Shown: one piece after another, positions 1 through 9,987 of the stretch
Position numbering within the stretch: the stretch's first letter is position 1
How the letters are laid out: every line of letters begins with the position of its first letter
Source: Saccharomyces paradoxus
Lineage: Eukaryota > Ascomycota > Saccharomycetes > Saccharomycetales > Saccharomycetaceae
Direction: 5' to 3'
Length of the DNA: 64,000 nucleotides
Assembly (NCBI RefSeq): GCF_002079055.1
Contig: NC_047501.1
Location: 186,001 to 250,000 of the forward strand
Notes under the pieces: model-generated
Databases searched by the model: none
The model's input: only the letters and a program-made list of their open reading frames with translations
What the model was told of the DNA's origin: nothing
Translations under genes and position numbers: made by a program

Positions 1-1345
1 ATCCTAACAAGTTTAAATCAAACTCCGCATGTGTAACCATATCCCTATTAATTAAAATTTGAGGTACATGTGAAGGTACCATATTGACAATCTCAGAAAC
101 TGGAGCCACTTTCAAACTCGTACCTATACATATTAATAGATCACATTCCAATATATCTTTACGGATCGTCTTATGAAACCGCGATGGTAAGGCTTCACCA
201 AAAAATGTCATGTCTGGTTTCAAAACGCCGTACGACTTTAAGATGGGCGAGTTGAAATTTGCGTTTGTTTGAATCGTATTATTGGCATTACTCATAGGGA
301 AATATTGCTTTCTTTTTTGGTAACAGTAAGGACATAATGGTAGTTCAAGGTTTCTTATATTGTCGAATATTTTCTCACCAGGGATTTGCCAATGGCAAGT
401 CACGCAAGATGCAGTCGCAAATGAACCGTGACATTGTACCAGTTTATCAGGATCTATCCCTGCGTATGATTCTAAGTTATCTATATTTTGTGTATAGTTT
501 CTTAATAGTTTGCCCTTGTCTTGCAGCATCTTAATAAAACTGTGTAAGGGAGAATACATGTTTTCCGGTGGTAAAACCATATGGGCAATGTTGTAAAAAA
601 CAGAAGGGTCCTGTAAAAATATGTCCAAGTTGAAAACATCTTGAGGGTCTTCCAACCCAAGGTGTCGGATCTTAGAATAAAACCCCTCAGAAGATCTGAA
701 ATCGGGAATACCCAAAGAAGTGGAAACCCCAGCACCCGTCAGGACCAAAATTTTTTTGGCGTTACGCAAAGTGGCGGTGAAATGGTCGATCGTATTGAAG
801 TTGGGTAATCGAAGCCTTGTACTAAGGACTTTATTTATGGCTTTTTGTAAATCTTTAATTAATTTTACAGCATGTTTTTTCTCTAAGGGGTCCGTTAACT
901 CGCCTTCATGTTCAACTTTCGCTTGCACAGCCGACACCTCTATACTAGTACTACGCTCTTTATTAGAGGTGATGTTAGAGTTTAACGCCATAAATAGTTC
1001 TTTATCCTTGACGTCGAATCCCAGCAATTTGATCATGAAATAAATATAGATCGAGTTGACTTCCACAGGCAGAAAATATTCTAAAAACGTCTTCAAATCA
1101 TTGTTTTTCAAAAACAATCTTGCATTCATCACGTCATCTTTAGTGATCGCAGGAAAGATGAACTTTCCCGTTACTTTATCCTTCCCGAGGATACAAGGGT
1201 ACGTTAATCTCGCTTTCAGCTTCTTTGTACCATTATTGTCTGACTCTTCTTCTTGAGGTCTTTTCAACATCGTCATGGTCAGCTCTCCAACATGAAAGTA
1301 TCGCCCTTGGCCAACCACCAAAATAAAACTAATTATTCGTTGCAT
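1..1345 (-). CDS. HST1: Hst1 sirtuin deacetylase (partial, C-terminus beyond left edge)
   Basis: NAD+-dependent histone deacetylase, paralogue of Sir2. It is known as the catalytic subunit of the Sum1-Rfm1-Hst1 repressor of middle-sporulation and NAD-biosynthesis genes in the nucleus. Numbering from the ATG at 1345, the NAD-binding GAGVS is at 204-208, the catalytic His of QCHGS at 306, and two zinc CxxC pairs at 314/317 and 338/341. The frame is open to position 1, leaving roughly 50 C-terminal residues outside. The start is uncertain: S. cerevisiae is annotated, as I recall, to begin five codons upstream, but here a TAA lies between that ATG and the one at 1345. In-frame ATGs at 1276 and 1270 are also plausible and lie just before a typical nuclear N-terminus. 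Confidence 0.95.
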   Translation of the reverse strand, partial: MQRIISFILVVGQGRYFHVGELTMTMLKRPQEEESDNNGTKKLKARLTYPCILGKDKVTGKFIFPAITKDDVMNARLFLKNNDLKTFLEYFLPVEVNSIYIYFMIKLLGFDVKDKELFMALNSNITSNKERSTSIEVSAVQAKVEHEGELTDPLEKKHAVKLIKDLQKAINKVLSTRLRLPNFNTIDHFTATLRNAKKILVLTGAGVSTSLGIPDFRSSEGFYSKIRHLGLEDPQDVFNLDIFLQDPSVFYNIAHMVLPPENMYSPLHSFIKMLQDKGKLLRNYTQNIDNLESYAGIDPDKLVQCHGSFATASCVTCHWQIPGEKIFDNIRNLELPLCPYCYQKRKQYFPMSNANNTIQTNANFNSPILKSYGVLKPDMTFFGEALPSRFHKTIRKDILECDLLICIGTSLKVAPVSEIVNMVPSHVPQILINRDMVTHAEFDLNLLG

Positions 1346-1468
1346 TTACAATATGTTCATTTAGATTTTTTTTCTTCACAAAAACAACAAAAAAAGAAAG
1401 AAATGTGTTCATGTCACTATCGACGAGAGCTATCATAATCGTAGTCATAGTGAGAGCCGTAGGTACTT

Positions 1469-2002
1469 TTAGGTACCATTACCGTACTCACCATACCCTC
1501 CGTACTCAAAGGAGCTCAATCTCTTTGCCGGTGGCCTTACTGAGTCATCATTTGTTGCCGCCAGCGGTCCTACGCCAATCCTAGACAGTGCGACTTCAGC
1601 GCTGGTGTTCTCTAGGTTTATATCATTGACAATGGTACCCGTCTGCTTGGCCAGCTGAGTGACTTTCATCATGAGTTCTACCTCCTCTCTGTTCTGTGTA
1701 TCCACCTGATTCTGTAGATGCGATATGTACTCCACCGCCTGTGTGAGGATTTGGCCCTTGTTGGGCTTGCCATCTTTGGTCCCCGTGCCCTTGGCCTTGC
1801 TGGACAACCCAAGAGCACCTGGAGTAGACTCGCTTAACGTGTCATTACTACCAGAGTTACCGTAATAATCCCTGAAGAAGTCTTTAGGAATGATACTCAA
1901 TAGTTCCTGGATACGGTCGTTGATCTTGTCTCTGCGCTTGCGGTCATTCTTGAAATTGGCACCGCAGGATCCAGGGTCAGTGCCAGCCGGAATGCTGCTC
2001 AT
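1469..2002 (-). CDS. RTG1: Rtg1 bHLH transcription factor
   Basis: Subunit of the Rtg1-Rtg3 heterodimer, which switches on retrograde (mitochondria-to-nucleus) target genes such as CIT2 and the early TCA-cycle genes. The 177-residue length equals the S. cerevisiae protein. A basic stretch with NDRKRRDKINDR begins near residue 18 and runs into helix 1. A long loop of about 40 residues, rich in Ser/Thr/Gly, separates it from helix 2 (KGQILTQAVEYISHL, near 80-95), followed by a short leucine-rich coil. The frame stays open upstream to 2089 but only from a TTG, so the ATG at 2002 is chosen. HST1 lies downstream on the same strand. Confidence 0.96.
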   Translation of the reverse strand: MSSIPAGTDPGSCGANFKNDRKRRDKINDRIQELLSIIPKDFFRDYYGNSGSNDTLSESTPGALGLSSKAKGTGTKDGKPNKGQILTQAVEYISHLQNQVDTQNREEVELMMKVTQLAKQTGTIVNDINLENTSAEVALSRIGVGPLAATNDDSVRPPAKRLSSFEYGGYGEYGNGT

Positions 2003-2180
2003 GTTTGCTGTTGTGATTTCTATTTTGTTCCCTATGGTGCGCTTGTTGTCTGTGTTGTGCGTGAAGGTAGTTCTATTCTCTTTACTCAAAATTTTCGGTG
2101 GCGCCTTTTTCCGTTTCCAGTAATAAGTGATTATTGCCTTTATGATGTAAGATTACACGATAATATATATGCTAAATAGT

Positions 2181-3956
2181 CTACGCTTTGTCATCATCAT
2201 CGCTGTGGCCCTTGAAGGCGATGATGGTGCATTCTTCCTCGTAACCTGGTATTTGTATGTAGTTCACGCCGTGCGATTCCAGCTTGTTCAAACTTGTATT
2301 GTCTTTAACAAATGTATCAGGCTCCATGACCCCCACGAAGACGGTACCAATGGCGCCTTGGGTGGCCAGGATTCTATCGCAGCAGGGCTGATTTCCACTT
2401 AGTCTGAAGGAGCACGGTTCCATGGTTGTATAGAGCACGGTTCCCATAGGGACTACAGAAGGACAGTTAGGGTGTAACTGTGAGTACTTTATTAAGGCAC
2501 ACTGCTCTGCATGAGTGTTCCCCGGTAGCTCTCTTGAATAGCCTGTGGCGAGCACTTGAGTTCCATGGACGAGAACGGCACCTACACTGAAGGCAGTCTT
2601 TGTCGGACCACACTTGTCGGCTTCCTTAACGGCCATTTCCATGTATTGGCGATGTGGTTCTAAGGCCCATTCTGGATATTTTGTTTTGTAGCTCCAGAGA
2701 GGCTTTTGCGTATCTGGGTTTCTTTCCAAGGACTCGTACCGGAAGGCATGCAGCCAGAGGTCGAGATCGTTGGTACCAGGATCTGTGTACATTTCAGCCT
2801 CGCATTCTTCGCACTGACGACCAAGCAAATACTCCCCCTCGCTATGAGGATGGATCCAGCTCTCTGCGGGCTTAGTTTTACCAATAGCGTCTAATTTCAA
2901 AACAATGTCATTATAGTTTTGGAGTCCATTACGGCCCAATTCTGGGCCCCAGATATCCGGGTTCGAGTATATAGGGTCATTGGCTATGGGAAACCCTAAG
3001 TACTGCAAATGGACTCTTATTTGATGGGTTCTACCCGTCAATGGTTTACACATGACAATACTTGTCTGTCCATCGTAGCTAACCCTCTGGAAAACGGTCT
3101 TGGCATGCTTGGCATTTTCATCACTCATTTCACAAACAGCATTCAATGCAACTTTAGGATTAACGGATCTGACAGGCTTGTCCACCTCCACTATGCCTAT
3201 AGGGAACTCGCCCTTCACGCGGGCTACGTATTCTTTGGTGACCTCCCTCGCCTTCATCTGGTCTCCCATTTTATCTGCACCTTGTGGAGTCTTGGCCAAA
3301 AACATTAGCCCACTAGTGGGCTTGTCTAGTCGATTACATGGATGCACTGAATATCCTAACTGTCTTTCAAGCATCTTTGTAATGGTATTGAATCTGAACC
3401 TGCCCGTTGGATGCACGGGAATACTGCTGGGCTTGTCAATGACAAGGATATCTTCGTCTTCAAACACAATATCTATAGGTTTCGATGTAATTGGCGGCTC
3501 ATGTCGATGCACTTTATGTGTGATCAAATCACCATCACGAATGATAGTATCAAGATTTGCAGGTTCATCGTTTAAGAACACTTTGCCCTCTGCAATGGTC
3601 TTGGCATAATAACTGGGCTCTCGATCCCTGAATTCACTTACAAACACATCCACTAACTTACGATCTCTCCACCTCTCCTTACAAAAAGTTTTGTAAGTGA
3701 AGAAATATGGCTCAATCTTCCTCAAGGGTCCGTCAATTGTCACTTCATAATCAGGATCAGTCTTTTTGGTCTTGCGCCCATCTGTTTGAATAACTCTCAG
3801 TCTAAATCCGCTCGCATCTTTGACTTTAGAACTAGTTTCGTTCCTATTATTATTCCTGTTCGCATCTTTCCTCAGCTTCACTTCTTTCGCAAATTCAATT
3901 TCTTTGTTTAATAGTTTGTTGAATTCGTTACTTGCTTCATTACTGGAACTCTCCAT
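2181..3956 (-). CDS. RIB2: Rib2: DRAP deaminase fused to tRNA pseudouridine-32 synthase
   Basis: Bifunctional protein of 591 residues. The N-terminal half is an RluA-type pseudouridine synthase (Pus8 activity, cytoplasmic tRNA position 32) with the catalytic Asp211 in NRLDKP and the later GRTHQIRVH motif. The C-terminal domain is a zinc cytidine-deaminase-fold enzyme: HAE at 482-484 and a PCS...PCC cysteine pair near 515-526. It deaminates 2,5-diamino-6-ribitylamino-4(3H)-pyrimidinone 5'-phosphate in riboflavin synthesis. The ATG at 3956 is chosen because it gives exactly the S. cerevisiae length; a TTG three codons upstream is only a frame extension. The extreme C-terminus ends in an acidic tail. 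Confidence 0.97.
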   Translation of the reverse strand: MESSSNEASNEFNKLLNKEIEFAKEVKLRKDANRNNNRNETSSKVKDASGFRLRVIQTDGRKTKKTDPDYEVTIDGPLRKIEPYFFTYKTFCKERWRDRKLVDVFVSEFRDREPSYYAKTIAEGKVFLNDEPANLDTIIRDGDLITHKVHRHEPPITSKPIDIVFEDEDILVIDKPSSIPVHPTGRFRFNTITKMLERQLGYSVHPCNRLDKPTSGLMFLAKTPQGADKMGDQMKAREVTKEYVARVKGEFPIGIVEVDKPVRSVNPKVALNAVCEMSDENAKHAKTVFQRVSYDGQTSIVMCKPLTGRTHQIRVHLQYLGFPIANDPIYSNPDIWGPELGRNGLQNYNDIVLKLDAIGKTKPAESWIHPHSEGEYLLGRQCEECEAEMYTDPGTNDLDLWLHAFRYESLERNPDTQKPLWSYKTKYPEWALEPHRQYMEMAVKEADKCGPTKTAFSVGAVLVHGTQVLATGYSRELPGNTHAEQCALIKYSQLHPNCPSVVPMGTVLYTTMEPCSFRLSGNQPCCDRILATQGAIGTVFVGVMEPDTFVKDNTSLNKLESHGVNYIQIPGYEEECTIIAFKGHSDDDDKA

Positions 3957-4201
3957 TTTAAACAATCTGTTATCCTGATATTTGGTGTTTTTTTGAATTT
4001 TTCTTCTTTCTCTTCTCTTCTGTTTTTCAAGGCATTGCTTTTGATTAGTCTTTTCATATTTTTTTTTTCATTATTACTTAAGGACTGTAAAGATATATGG
4101 GATAAATGGTAAGATATAAGAAAGCAAAGAATAGTGATACAATTGACGTTATCTTTCTCAGGCGTGAATGAGAAACTTCAAGCATCAGAGCGCAGATCGC
4201 T

Positions 4202-5356
4202 CTACAGAATTTTTAGCAGTAAATATAATAGTACAGAACCCAATATCCAATAATGTGCATTCTTAGTGATTAGCCAACCGCAGTACCCAATGACTCCGTC
4301 ACCAATTTGTCCAATCAGACTAGAACTCCATGCTAAATGATATTTCTCGATATTTAACGATAACGGGCCTGCTATTCCTGTAGACCTTGGTAATCTTACG
4401 GTAAGATTAACGGGTTGATGATCACTAAATAATAAAGCATTGGATCTAGGGACGGAATGGTATATACCTTCTTGCGCTAAAGTTGGCATTGCATACCTCT
4501 TGTATAGGATCCTATCGCACCATGACGGGATTCTTTTCGTATTATATGTTTCTTTTTCAAATAATTTGAACTTGAAAGTTGGTGGAAACTTTATCTCCAG
4601 TTCCTGGAAACCCTTACATAATGGTTCATCCTCCCTTTTACGTAGCAGGTTCAGTTCTTCGTAGTTTTCTAATAGACGCCTTAATGTTGTCGTGGACGAA
4701 TAATCGGTAGCTGGATCGTAAGTACTAGTAACCCTAAAATTCAAATCTCCCAGAAAGAAAAAGTGATCGCTTTTGGCAATCTCAGAATCGCACACTTCAC
4801 TCATTATCCGTTTGTAGTCACCTATCCTCTGGTTTCTATTGTTGACACCTTCATTTGCATTCAAATGAACACATATATAGCTAAATCTCTCCCAGTTCTC
4901 CTCGCCATTGCGTGCCATTTGAAAGCTTAACAAAGTCCCGCCTTTCAAATGTGTACTAAACCAGCCGCATTTTCCATTCCTTTTCAAAATATCTCCTTTC
5001 ACCTTCAGTGCGTTATTGTTGTATAATACTATTATGGTGATGGCTCCAAGACTATTCACCCCTAAACATGAATACTGTTCATTCCCTTGAATAGCTGTCA
5101 CTTTCTCATTCAGACATTCAATCGCAGTATTTGTAATTCCACTGATTAAATCACGATTAACAGCAGGGAAGGAGCCTTGCCATATGGGAACTAGTTCTTG
5201 GAACCCCAATACATATACATCTTGCAATTCTAGTCGGGAGATGCCGTCATCGTAGGGGAAAAGCAATTGCTTAACGATTGCTTTCGAATTTTCAACGGGA
5301 AACTCTTTACCACAATTAAATGTCGTTACTGATACCTTCCAATTGGTATTGTTCAT
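4202..5356 (-). CDS. INP54: Inp54 phosphatidylinositol 4,5-bisphosphate 5-phosphatase
   Basis: 384 residues, the usual length. Inositol polyphosphate 5-phosphatase (exonuclease-endonuclease-phosphatase fold) that hydrolyses PI(4,5)P2 to PI4P. The hallmark motifs are GDLNFR with Asp near residue 204, PSWCDRI further on, and SDHQPV. The protein ends in a hydrophobic segment, [15 protein letters not shown], with almost nothing after it, which fits the tail anchor that holds the yeast protein in the endoplasmic reticulum membrane. The start at 5356 has an A-rich leader. An alternating CA/TA tract lies further upstream, between this gene and MET22. Confidence 0.96.
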   Translation of the reverse strand: MNNTNWKVSVTTFNCGKEFPVENSKAIVKQLLFPYDDGISRLELQDVYVLGFQELVPIWQGSFPAVNRDLISGITNTAIECLNEKVTAIQGNEQYSCLGVNSLGAITIIVLYNNNALKVKGDILKRNGKCGWFSTHLKGGTLLSFQMARNGEENWERFSYICVHLNANEGVNNRNQRIGDYKRIMSEVCDSEIAKSDHFFFLGDLNFRVTSTYDPATDYSSTTTLRRLLENYEELNLLRKREDEPLCKGFQELEIKFPPTFKFKLFEKETYNTKRIPSWCDRILYKRYAMPTLAQEGIYHSVPRSNALLFSDHQPVNLTVRLPRSTGIAGPLSLNIEKYHLAWSSSLIGQIGDGVIGYCGWLITKNAHYWILGSVLLYLLLKIL

Positions 5357-5499
5357 TCGGTCTAAATTCTGTTGAATTTTCTCTTCTTACTTTTCTTCCC
5401 TCCTAGTCTACGTTTTTCAATTTTATTCCTTTCACTGTAATTTCCTTTTTCTACGCTATAATAACAATAAAAAAGGCTATCATTCAACTAGTATGTACA

Positions 5500-5531
5500 T
5501 ACACACACACATATATATATATATATATATT
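5500..5531. repeat. CA/TA dinucleotide microsatellite
   Basis: A run of CA followed by TA dinucleotides in the gap between INP54 and MET22. It is plain slippage-prone sequence and may overlap the MET22 3' end-processing region, since TATATA elements serve as efficiency elements there. Confidence 0.8.
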
Positions 5532-5574
5532 TATTCATGTATTATGTCTATCAATAAAGTAGAAGATATATTAT

Positions 5575-6648
5575 TTAGGCGTTTCTCGACTGAATGACGG
5601 CACATGATGTAGACACCACCATGTCATGTAACTCGCGTGGACCGCTTGACGCTATAACTCCCTTGGTAGCTAGCGTTCTACCGTTACCGAAGTCTAGAGG
5701 AACATCTTCCATGGAATCTGTATGGATACCTCCAGCTTCGTGGACAATAACGTTCCCTGCAGCATGGTCCCAGATCTTTTCTTGGTAAGAAAGCTTGATA
5801 GGCAAACGTAAATATACGTCAGCTAAGCCCAACGCTAACAAACAGTACTTGGCCTGAGAATCCAAGTGCAAAGACTTAGATATATTCAGTTTGTTTTTGA
5901 TGGCGGTTTGTTCATCATGAGAGGAGTGACTCTTTTCTACTCCTTCCAAAGTAATCATGTCCTTCGTGTCTTTCAAGTGTCTAACGTGGATTTTGGTCCA
6001 TGACTCAGCATCTGAAGATGGAGAGTAGAAGGCACCTAAACCTCTAACAGCACGAAAGATATAACCAAATGACTCATGGCCCTTCAAATCTTGGGCTCCA
6101 TAAGAACTTAAAACTAAGTTGGGGCATCCGATACAACCAAGCTGGACAACACCGTCTACGATTAATGCTAGGCATACTGCAAATTGTTCACCTCTTAAAA
6201 ACCCCTTGGTCCCGTCAATAGGGTCCAAACACCAAAATCTTCCCTTTCTACCACCTTCGTAATTTCCGAAGTCGATAATTTGTCTGACGTCCTCCAAAGA
6301 TTTTAGCGGGAACTGATCATTCGTAAACTGAAAATCATCTTTTTTATAATTCTTGCCATACACGTTGTCATTGGCTTTTATTTCGTCCAAAATTCCTGAG
6401 ACGAATGCATCGCTCAATCCAGATGAGGATTCTTCACCTACCACCTTATCATTTGGGAAATTACTCTTGATAGCATTTATGATAATGGTTTGTGCAGCAT
6501 AATCACCTGTGGTTACTGGAGAATTGTCACTCTTAGTAATAGTAGTGGAGTCTCTGTGAGAAATCACTTCAGATTGAATTCTCTTGGTCAATAAAGACGC
6601 CTTTCGTACAGCTTGAGTTGCAACCAATAATTCCCTTTCCAACGCCAT
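5575..6648 (-). CDS. MET22: Met22/Hal2 3'(2'),5'-bisphosphate nucleotidase
   Basis: 357 residues, the family's usual length. It dephosphorylates PAP and PAPS, preventing inhibition of 5' exoribonucleases and supporting sulfate assimilation and salt tolerance. It is the lithium- and sodium-sensitive target known as Hal2. Inositol-monophosphatase fold: EE metal ligands in VGEESSSG, the DPIDGT motif at 142-147 (two metal-binding Asp), and the late WDHAAGNVIVHEAGG motif. The short upstream gap to CRT10 holds a CACGTG (6778-6783), the Cbf1 core found at many sulfur-metabolism promoters. Confidence 0.97.
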   Translation of the reverse strand: MALERELLVATQAVRKASLLTKRIQSEVISHRDSTTITKSDNSPVTTGDYAAQTIIINAIKSNFPNDKVVGEESSSGLSDAFVSGILDEIKANDNVYGKNYKKDDFQFTNDQFPLKSLEDVRQIIDFGNYEGGRKGRFWCLDPIDGTKGFLRGEQFAVCLALIVDGVVQLGCIGCPNLVLSSYGAQDLKGHESFGYIFRAVRGLGAFYSPSSDAESWTKIHVRHLKDTKDMITLEGVEKSHSSHDEQTAIKNKLNISKSLHLDSQAKYCLLALGLADVYLRLPIKLSYQEKIWDHAAGNVIVHEAGGIHTDSMEDVPLDFGNGRTLATKGVIASSGPRELHDMVVSTSCAVIQSRNA

Positions 6649-6777
6649 AGTGAAGTGCCACTGTTCTTTAAGTTGTCCTTCAACTTGTTCCTAACCAACC
6701 GGCAAATTAAACGGAAATGCAAACGTTCTTTATATGTGGCATGGTTTCTTTCTTGCAAATTCAAAGCAAAATCGCAA

Positions 6778-6783
6778 CACGTG
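6778..6783. promoter_or_regulatory. CACGTG (Cbf1-type E-box) upstream of MET22
   Basis: A palindromic CACGTG sits about 130 bases before the MET22 start, inside the 212-base gap to CRT10. Cbf1 with Met28/Met4 acts through this core at sulfur genes. The site is seen directly; its use here is inferred. Confidence 0.55.
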
Positions 6784-6860
6784 ATATTGCTTACCTGAGT
6801 CGTCTGTGCATTTCAGTGAGGGATGGATTATATAGATGGCTATGTAAATGTCAAAATATG

Positions 6861-9734
6861 CTATAATAAAGTTGCGTCATGCTCAGTTGTGATCTTAAAT
6901 GCCCTTAAAGAGCCTCTCGAGGCTACATATAGGGTGGCATATCCCTTACGTTTTAACTCTTCGTCGTTAGCTGTGTAAGTGTAATCTAGACCGCAAATAT
7001 CACCCATGGGAAAATAGACGTCGCACACACCGCAGTATATGTCTGAGCTCTCTCCATCCACACCGTACATTGGTGCGTCAAACAAGTTCCTGTTACATCT
7101 GCACTCTGGCCTAGGGTTAACAGGGTCTTGAACTTCCCATCCAAGAATATACTCTTGTCTAAACGAATAGATGCCTCTGTACTCCGTTAATCTTAGTAAT
7201 GAAATGAGACCCAGTTGTGAGGCTACAGCTATACAATTGAGTTCCTTAATGTGACACACAAAATTTATTCTGTTTAATGCTTGCAGCAGCGACTTCGAGG
7301 TACATGTCACGACACCATCCAGCGGGAAAATCTCATGATGTGTTGCTGACGTAATTATAAGTGGATTTGCTTTCATTAATACCAACCTATGGGCCGTGGA
7401 TAGGAAGAAGAACTCGTCATGCATTTCGGATAGTTGATATCCAAGGGGTGAATCTTCTGAGCCTGGTACCACTGACTCCAATAACCGCTTCACGTTTCTT
7501 ACATAGTTATGGAACCCCCAAGATTTCTGCGACTCTGATTTCAGGTGAGCACGTTGTTCAGTATCCCTGTACCTCCGCTCGAAACTTGTTAAGTTGCTGC
7601 CCGTTTCTTCATTTTCAGGGTCGCTGTTGACCTCATTCTCTTCTGTAGAGTTCAGTTGAAGGCTACAAATTTCTGGGTTCTTCAAGACTGTGTTCAAATC
7701 CTTGCCAAAAAGTGTTCTCCAATCGGCTGCGGCATCAGTGTCGTACCATAAAAAGTTGCCCGATTCAATGATTGGTAAATGGTTTACTGAACTTAGCGAT
7801 TTAAACTCTTTAGAAGTTTGCAGTTGTCTTTGCTTGTCCATTTTCAGATTGCGGATACTTCTATTAAATTCGCTAGATATATCTTCGATATCATTTTCTA
7901 GATCAGTAAGCTTATAAGTAAACGGCTCGCAGATCTTTCTGCCAGAAGCATTTTGGTATTGCGAAGGTTTATTTCTTCCACTGGGCGTTATCAGTTGTGG
8001 GAAAGTATTGATAATTTCCTTGTACTTCGAAAATCCACGGTCGGTAGCACGATAATGTTTATAACCAGAATCGTCCCAAAACGTCCATTGTTGTAAATGT
8101 TGTTCACATGTAGTGTTTTTCGTTACTGCATCGTTCATATCGTCTAAGTCACCGGCATGTAGAATAAGTGCAAATTCCTCTCTACTGTACTCGTATTTTA
8201 TTGAGCCCGTTGTAGTATAATTTCTATCAAATGAGGTAAACCTCAATGGTATAACTTCATCTGGGATCCCTTCCGAGGAAGTCAGCCGTAAATCTGTTAC
8301 AGGAACCTGGAACTGATTGAGTAATGTACCAATGCCAAAATTCCCCGAAAGATAAGTATTATCACAGTAATATCCGAGTAAAAAATCATCTCGGCAAATA
8401 GAATATAACATACTTTCTTTGAAACCGTCTTGGTAGTTGAGGTTCAATGATTCAAAATTGTCAACTTTCATAAAATCTTTTTTAGTCAGGGGAGTTATTG
8501 TCCACAAGTCGTCGCCAAAAAATTGAGTATCAAGAAAGCTCGTTAAAATTATACAGTCATGCTCCTTTAATTTAACGGTAACAACATTTCCAAATATAGA
8601 ACAGTAACTTAATGTAATATATCCAGTAGAATCCTTTGAATTAGGAACAAAGCTAACACAAGGAACGTTATGAGATGAAGGAAGATCTAGAGGCCGAATG
8701 TATCTTCTTTCCTTCTTCACATCTTTATCGAATGCAAATACGGTAACGCCAGGTTTGTTATGCCCAACAGCGATATATATGATGCCATTTGTGTCTATTA
8801 CATCAACACTCCAACAAGATTCCTCTACTCTTAACACCATATACGGATCAACATTAATGTATCTTTCTCGACTGTTATCTTTGCCTCCCAAGATATCCGA
8901 AGTAAATTTATTAAATATCTTAATAACTTTGTTAATTTCCCAGATATAAACGATCCCATTATCACCACACGCCAGTAGAAAATCTTGATGCATGAAGTTA
9001 CAGATCTTCAGAAAGTTGATAGAGGATAGTTCAGGGATGCTGTTGAATTGTGTATCCTTGAATTTCACATATGAAGAATTACGGAAATTTCTTGCGTCTC
9101 CGTCATCTGGTATTATCACGGGCAACAGAGCATGACATATTTCCAATGATGAAACGTTCAATAGTACATCGAAATTATGAACTTCAACACATTGACCAGC
9201 AGCCAAGAATGAATAACTCCCATATGTAACGAATAAGTTGTTTTTGAATTGCAAACCACCATAAGCAAACCTATTCGTGTATTGAAAAGGCGCAAATTCT
9301 AGTGGTATCTCTTGAACAAGTAATTTTTCGTCCTGTGGCAACAGTAATTCAGCTGGATTTAAAAGCCTTGACGGCCCCCAGACGGGTTCTAAGTTGGAAA
9401 ATGCAGATTTGATATCCTCCAGGAATGTTTCTTTGGATGAGTGAGCAGGATTCGGGATTTTCCATGAAGAGTCGTGTTCTTCTAGGCTGTGTAACCGATC
9501 CTTAATGAACTCCACAGTCTTTGGGTGAAACGAATTGCAACTTAAATTTGGCCATTTGAGTTGATAATATTTTTTTAACGTTACCATCTCGTTTATTATA
9601 TTCCAGCCACCAGAGGCCAGAAACACTTCGGAGTCAAAGCACTCTCTTGTCGATACTGTCCTTTGTATGATAGCGCGAGATTTAAGCCACCTCGTAAAAT
9701 GATCATCAGTTTCATTGGGAACCTGAGAGGGCAT
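6861..9734 (-). CDS. CRT10: Crt10, WD40-like Mms1/Rtt101 adaptor and RNR regulator
   Basis: 957 residues, as in S. cerevisiae. Known from genetics as a negative regulator of ribonucleotide reductase genes, and from interaction work as a substrate adaptor that binds Mms1 in the Rtt101 cullin ubiquitin ligase. The sequence has no catalytic motif. Scattered beta-strand-like segments ending in Trp/Asp-containing turns (for example VYIWEINKVI) fit a degenerate WD40 propeller. A CxC/CxxC cluster occurs near the C-terminus (CRCNRN and CGVCDVYF) and may bind zinc. Identified by overall recognition and synteny between APM4 and MET22. Confidence 0.93.
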   Translation of the reverse strand: MPSQVPNETDDHFTRWLKSRAIIQRTVSTRECFDSEVFLASGGWNIINEMVTLKKYYQLKWPNLSCNSFHPKTVEFIKDRLHSLEEHDSSWKIPNPAHSSKETFLEDIKSAFSNLEPVWGPSRLLNPAELLLPQDEKLLVQEIPLEFAPFQYTNRFAYGGLQFKNNLFVTYGSYSFLAAGQCVEVHNFDVLLNVSSLEICHALLPVIIPDDGDARNFRNSSYVKFKDTQFNSIPELSSINFLKICNFMHQDFLLACGDNGIVYIWEINKVIKIFNKFTSDILGGKDNSRERYINVDPYMVLRVEESCWSVDVIDTNGIIYIAVGHNKPGVTVFAFDKDVKKERRYIRPLDLPSSHNVPCVSFVPNSKDSTGYITLSYCSIFGNVVTVKLKEHDCIILTSFLDTQFFGDDLWTITPLTKKDFMKVDNFESLNLNYQDGFKESMLYSICRDDFLLGYYCDNTYLSGNFGIGTLLNQFQVPVTDLRLTSSEGIPDEVIPLRFTSFDRNYTTTGSIKYEYSREEFALILHAGDLDDMNDAVTKNTTCEQHLQQWTFWDDSGYKHYRATDRGFSKYKEIINTFPQLITPSGRNKPSQYQNASGRKICEPFTYKLTDLENDIEDISSEFNRSIRNLKMDKQRQLQTSKEFKSLSSVNHLPIIESGNFLWYDTDAAADWRTLFGKDLNTVLKNPEICSLQLNSTEENEVNSDPENEETGSNLTSFERRYRDTEQRAHLKSESQKSWGFHNYVRNVKRLLESVVPGSEDSPLGYQLSEMHDEFFFLSTAHRLVLMKANPLIITSATHHEIFPLDGVVTCTSKSLLQALNRINFVCHIKELNCIAVASQLGLISLLRLTEYRGIYSFRQEYILGWEVQDPVNPRPECRCNRNLFDAPMYGVDGESSDIYCGVCDVYFPMGDICGLDYTYTANDEELKRKGYATLYVASRGSLRAFKITTEHDATLL

Positions 9735-9987
9735 TATATTTAAACCAAATGTTCAAGCCTAGAAGTACCAGTGCCCCTTGACTGCGCTGTTGATCTTCAT
9801 AACTATGGTATTTTTGTTGTTTTGTATCGTTTTTCAGGTTTTTTCCCTGTTTTCTTTTTCAGTGAAAAACTAAATTGCATGTCCTTCATAATAGAAAATA
9901 ATCAATATCAACAAAATGTGCACTTTAAAGAAAATAACTACTCAAAAATACAGGCATGATAAACATATATGTACATAAAAATGACGG

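Noticed and set aside
5500-5531. Possible telomere-like or origin element in the CA/TA run
   Set aside because: Simple dinucleotide repeat with no TG1-3 pattern and no clear ARS consensus context that I could defend.
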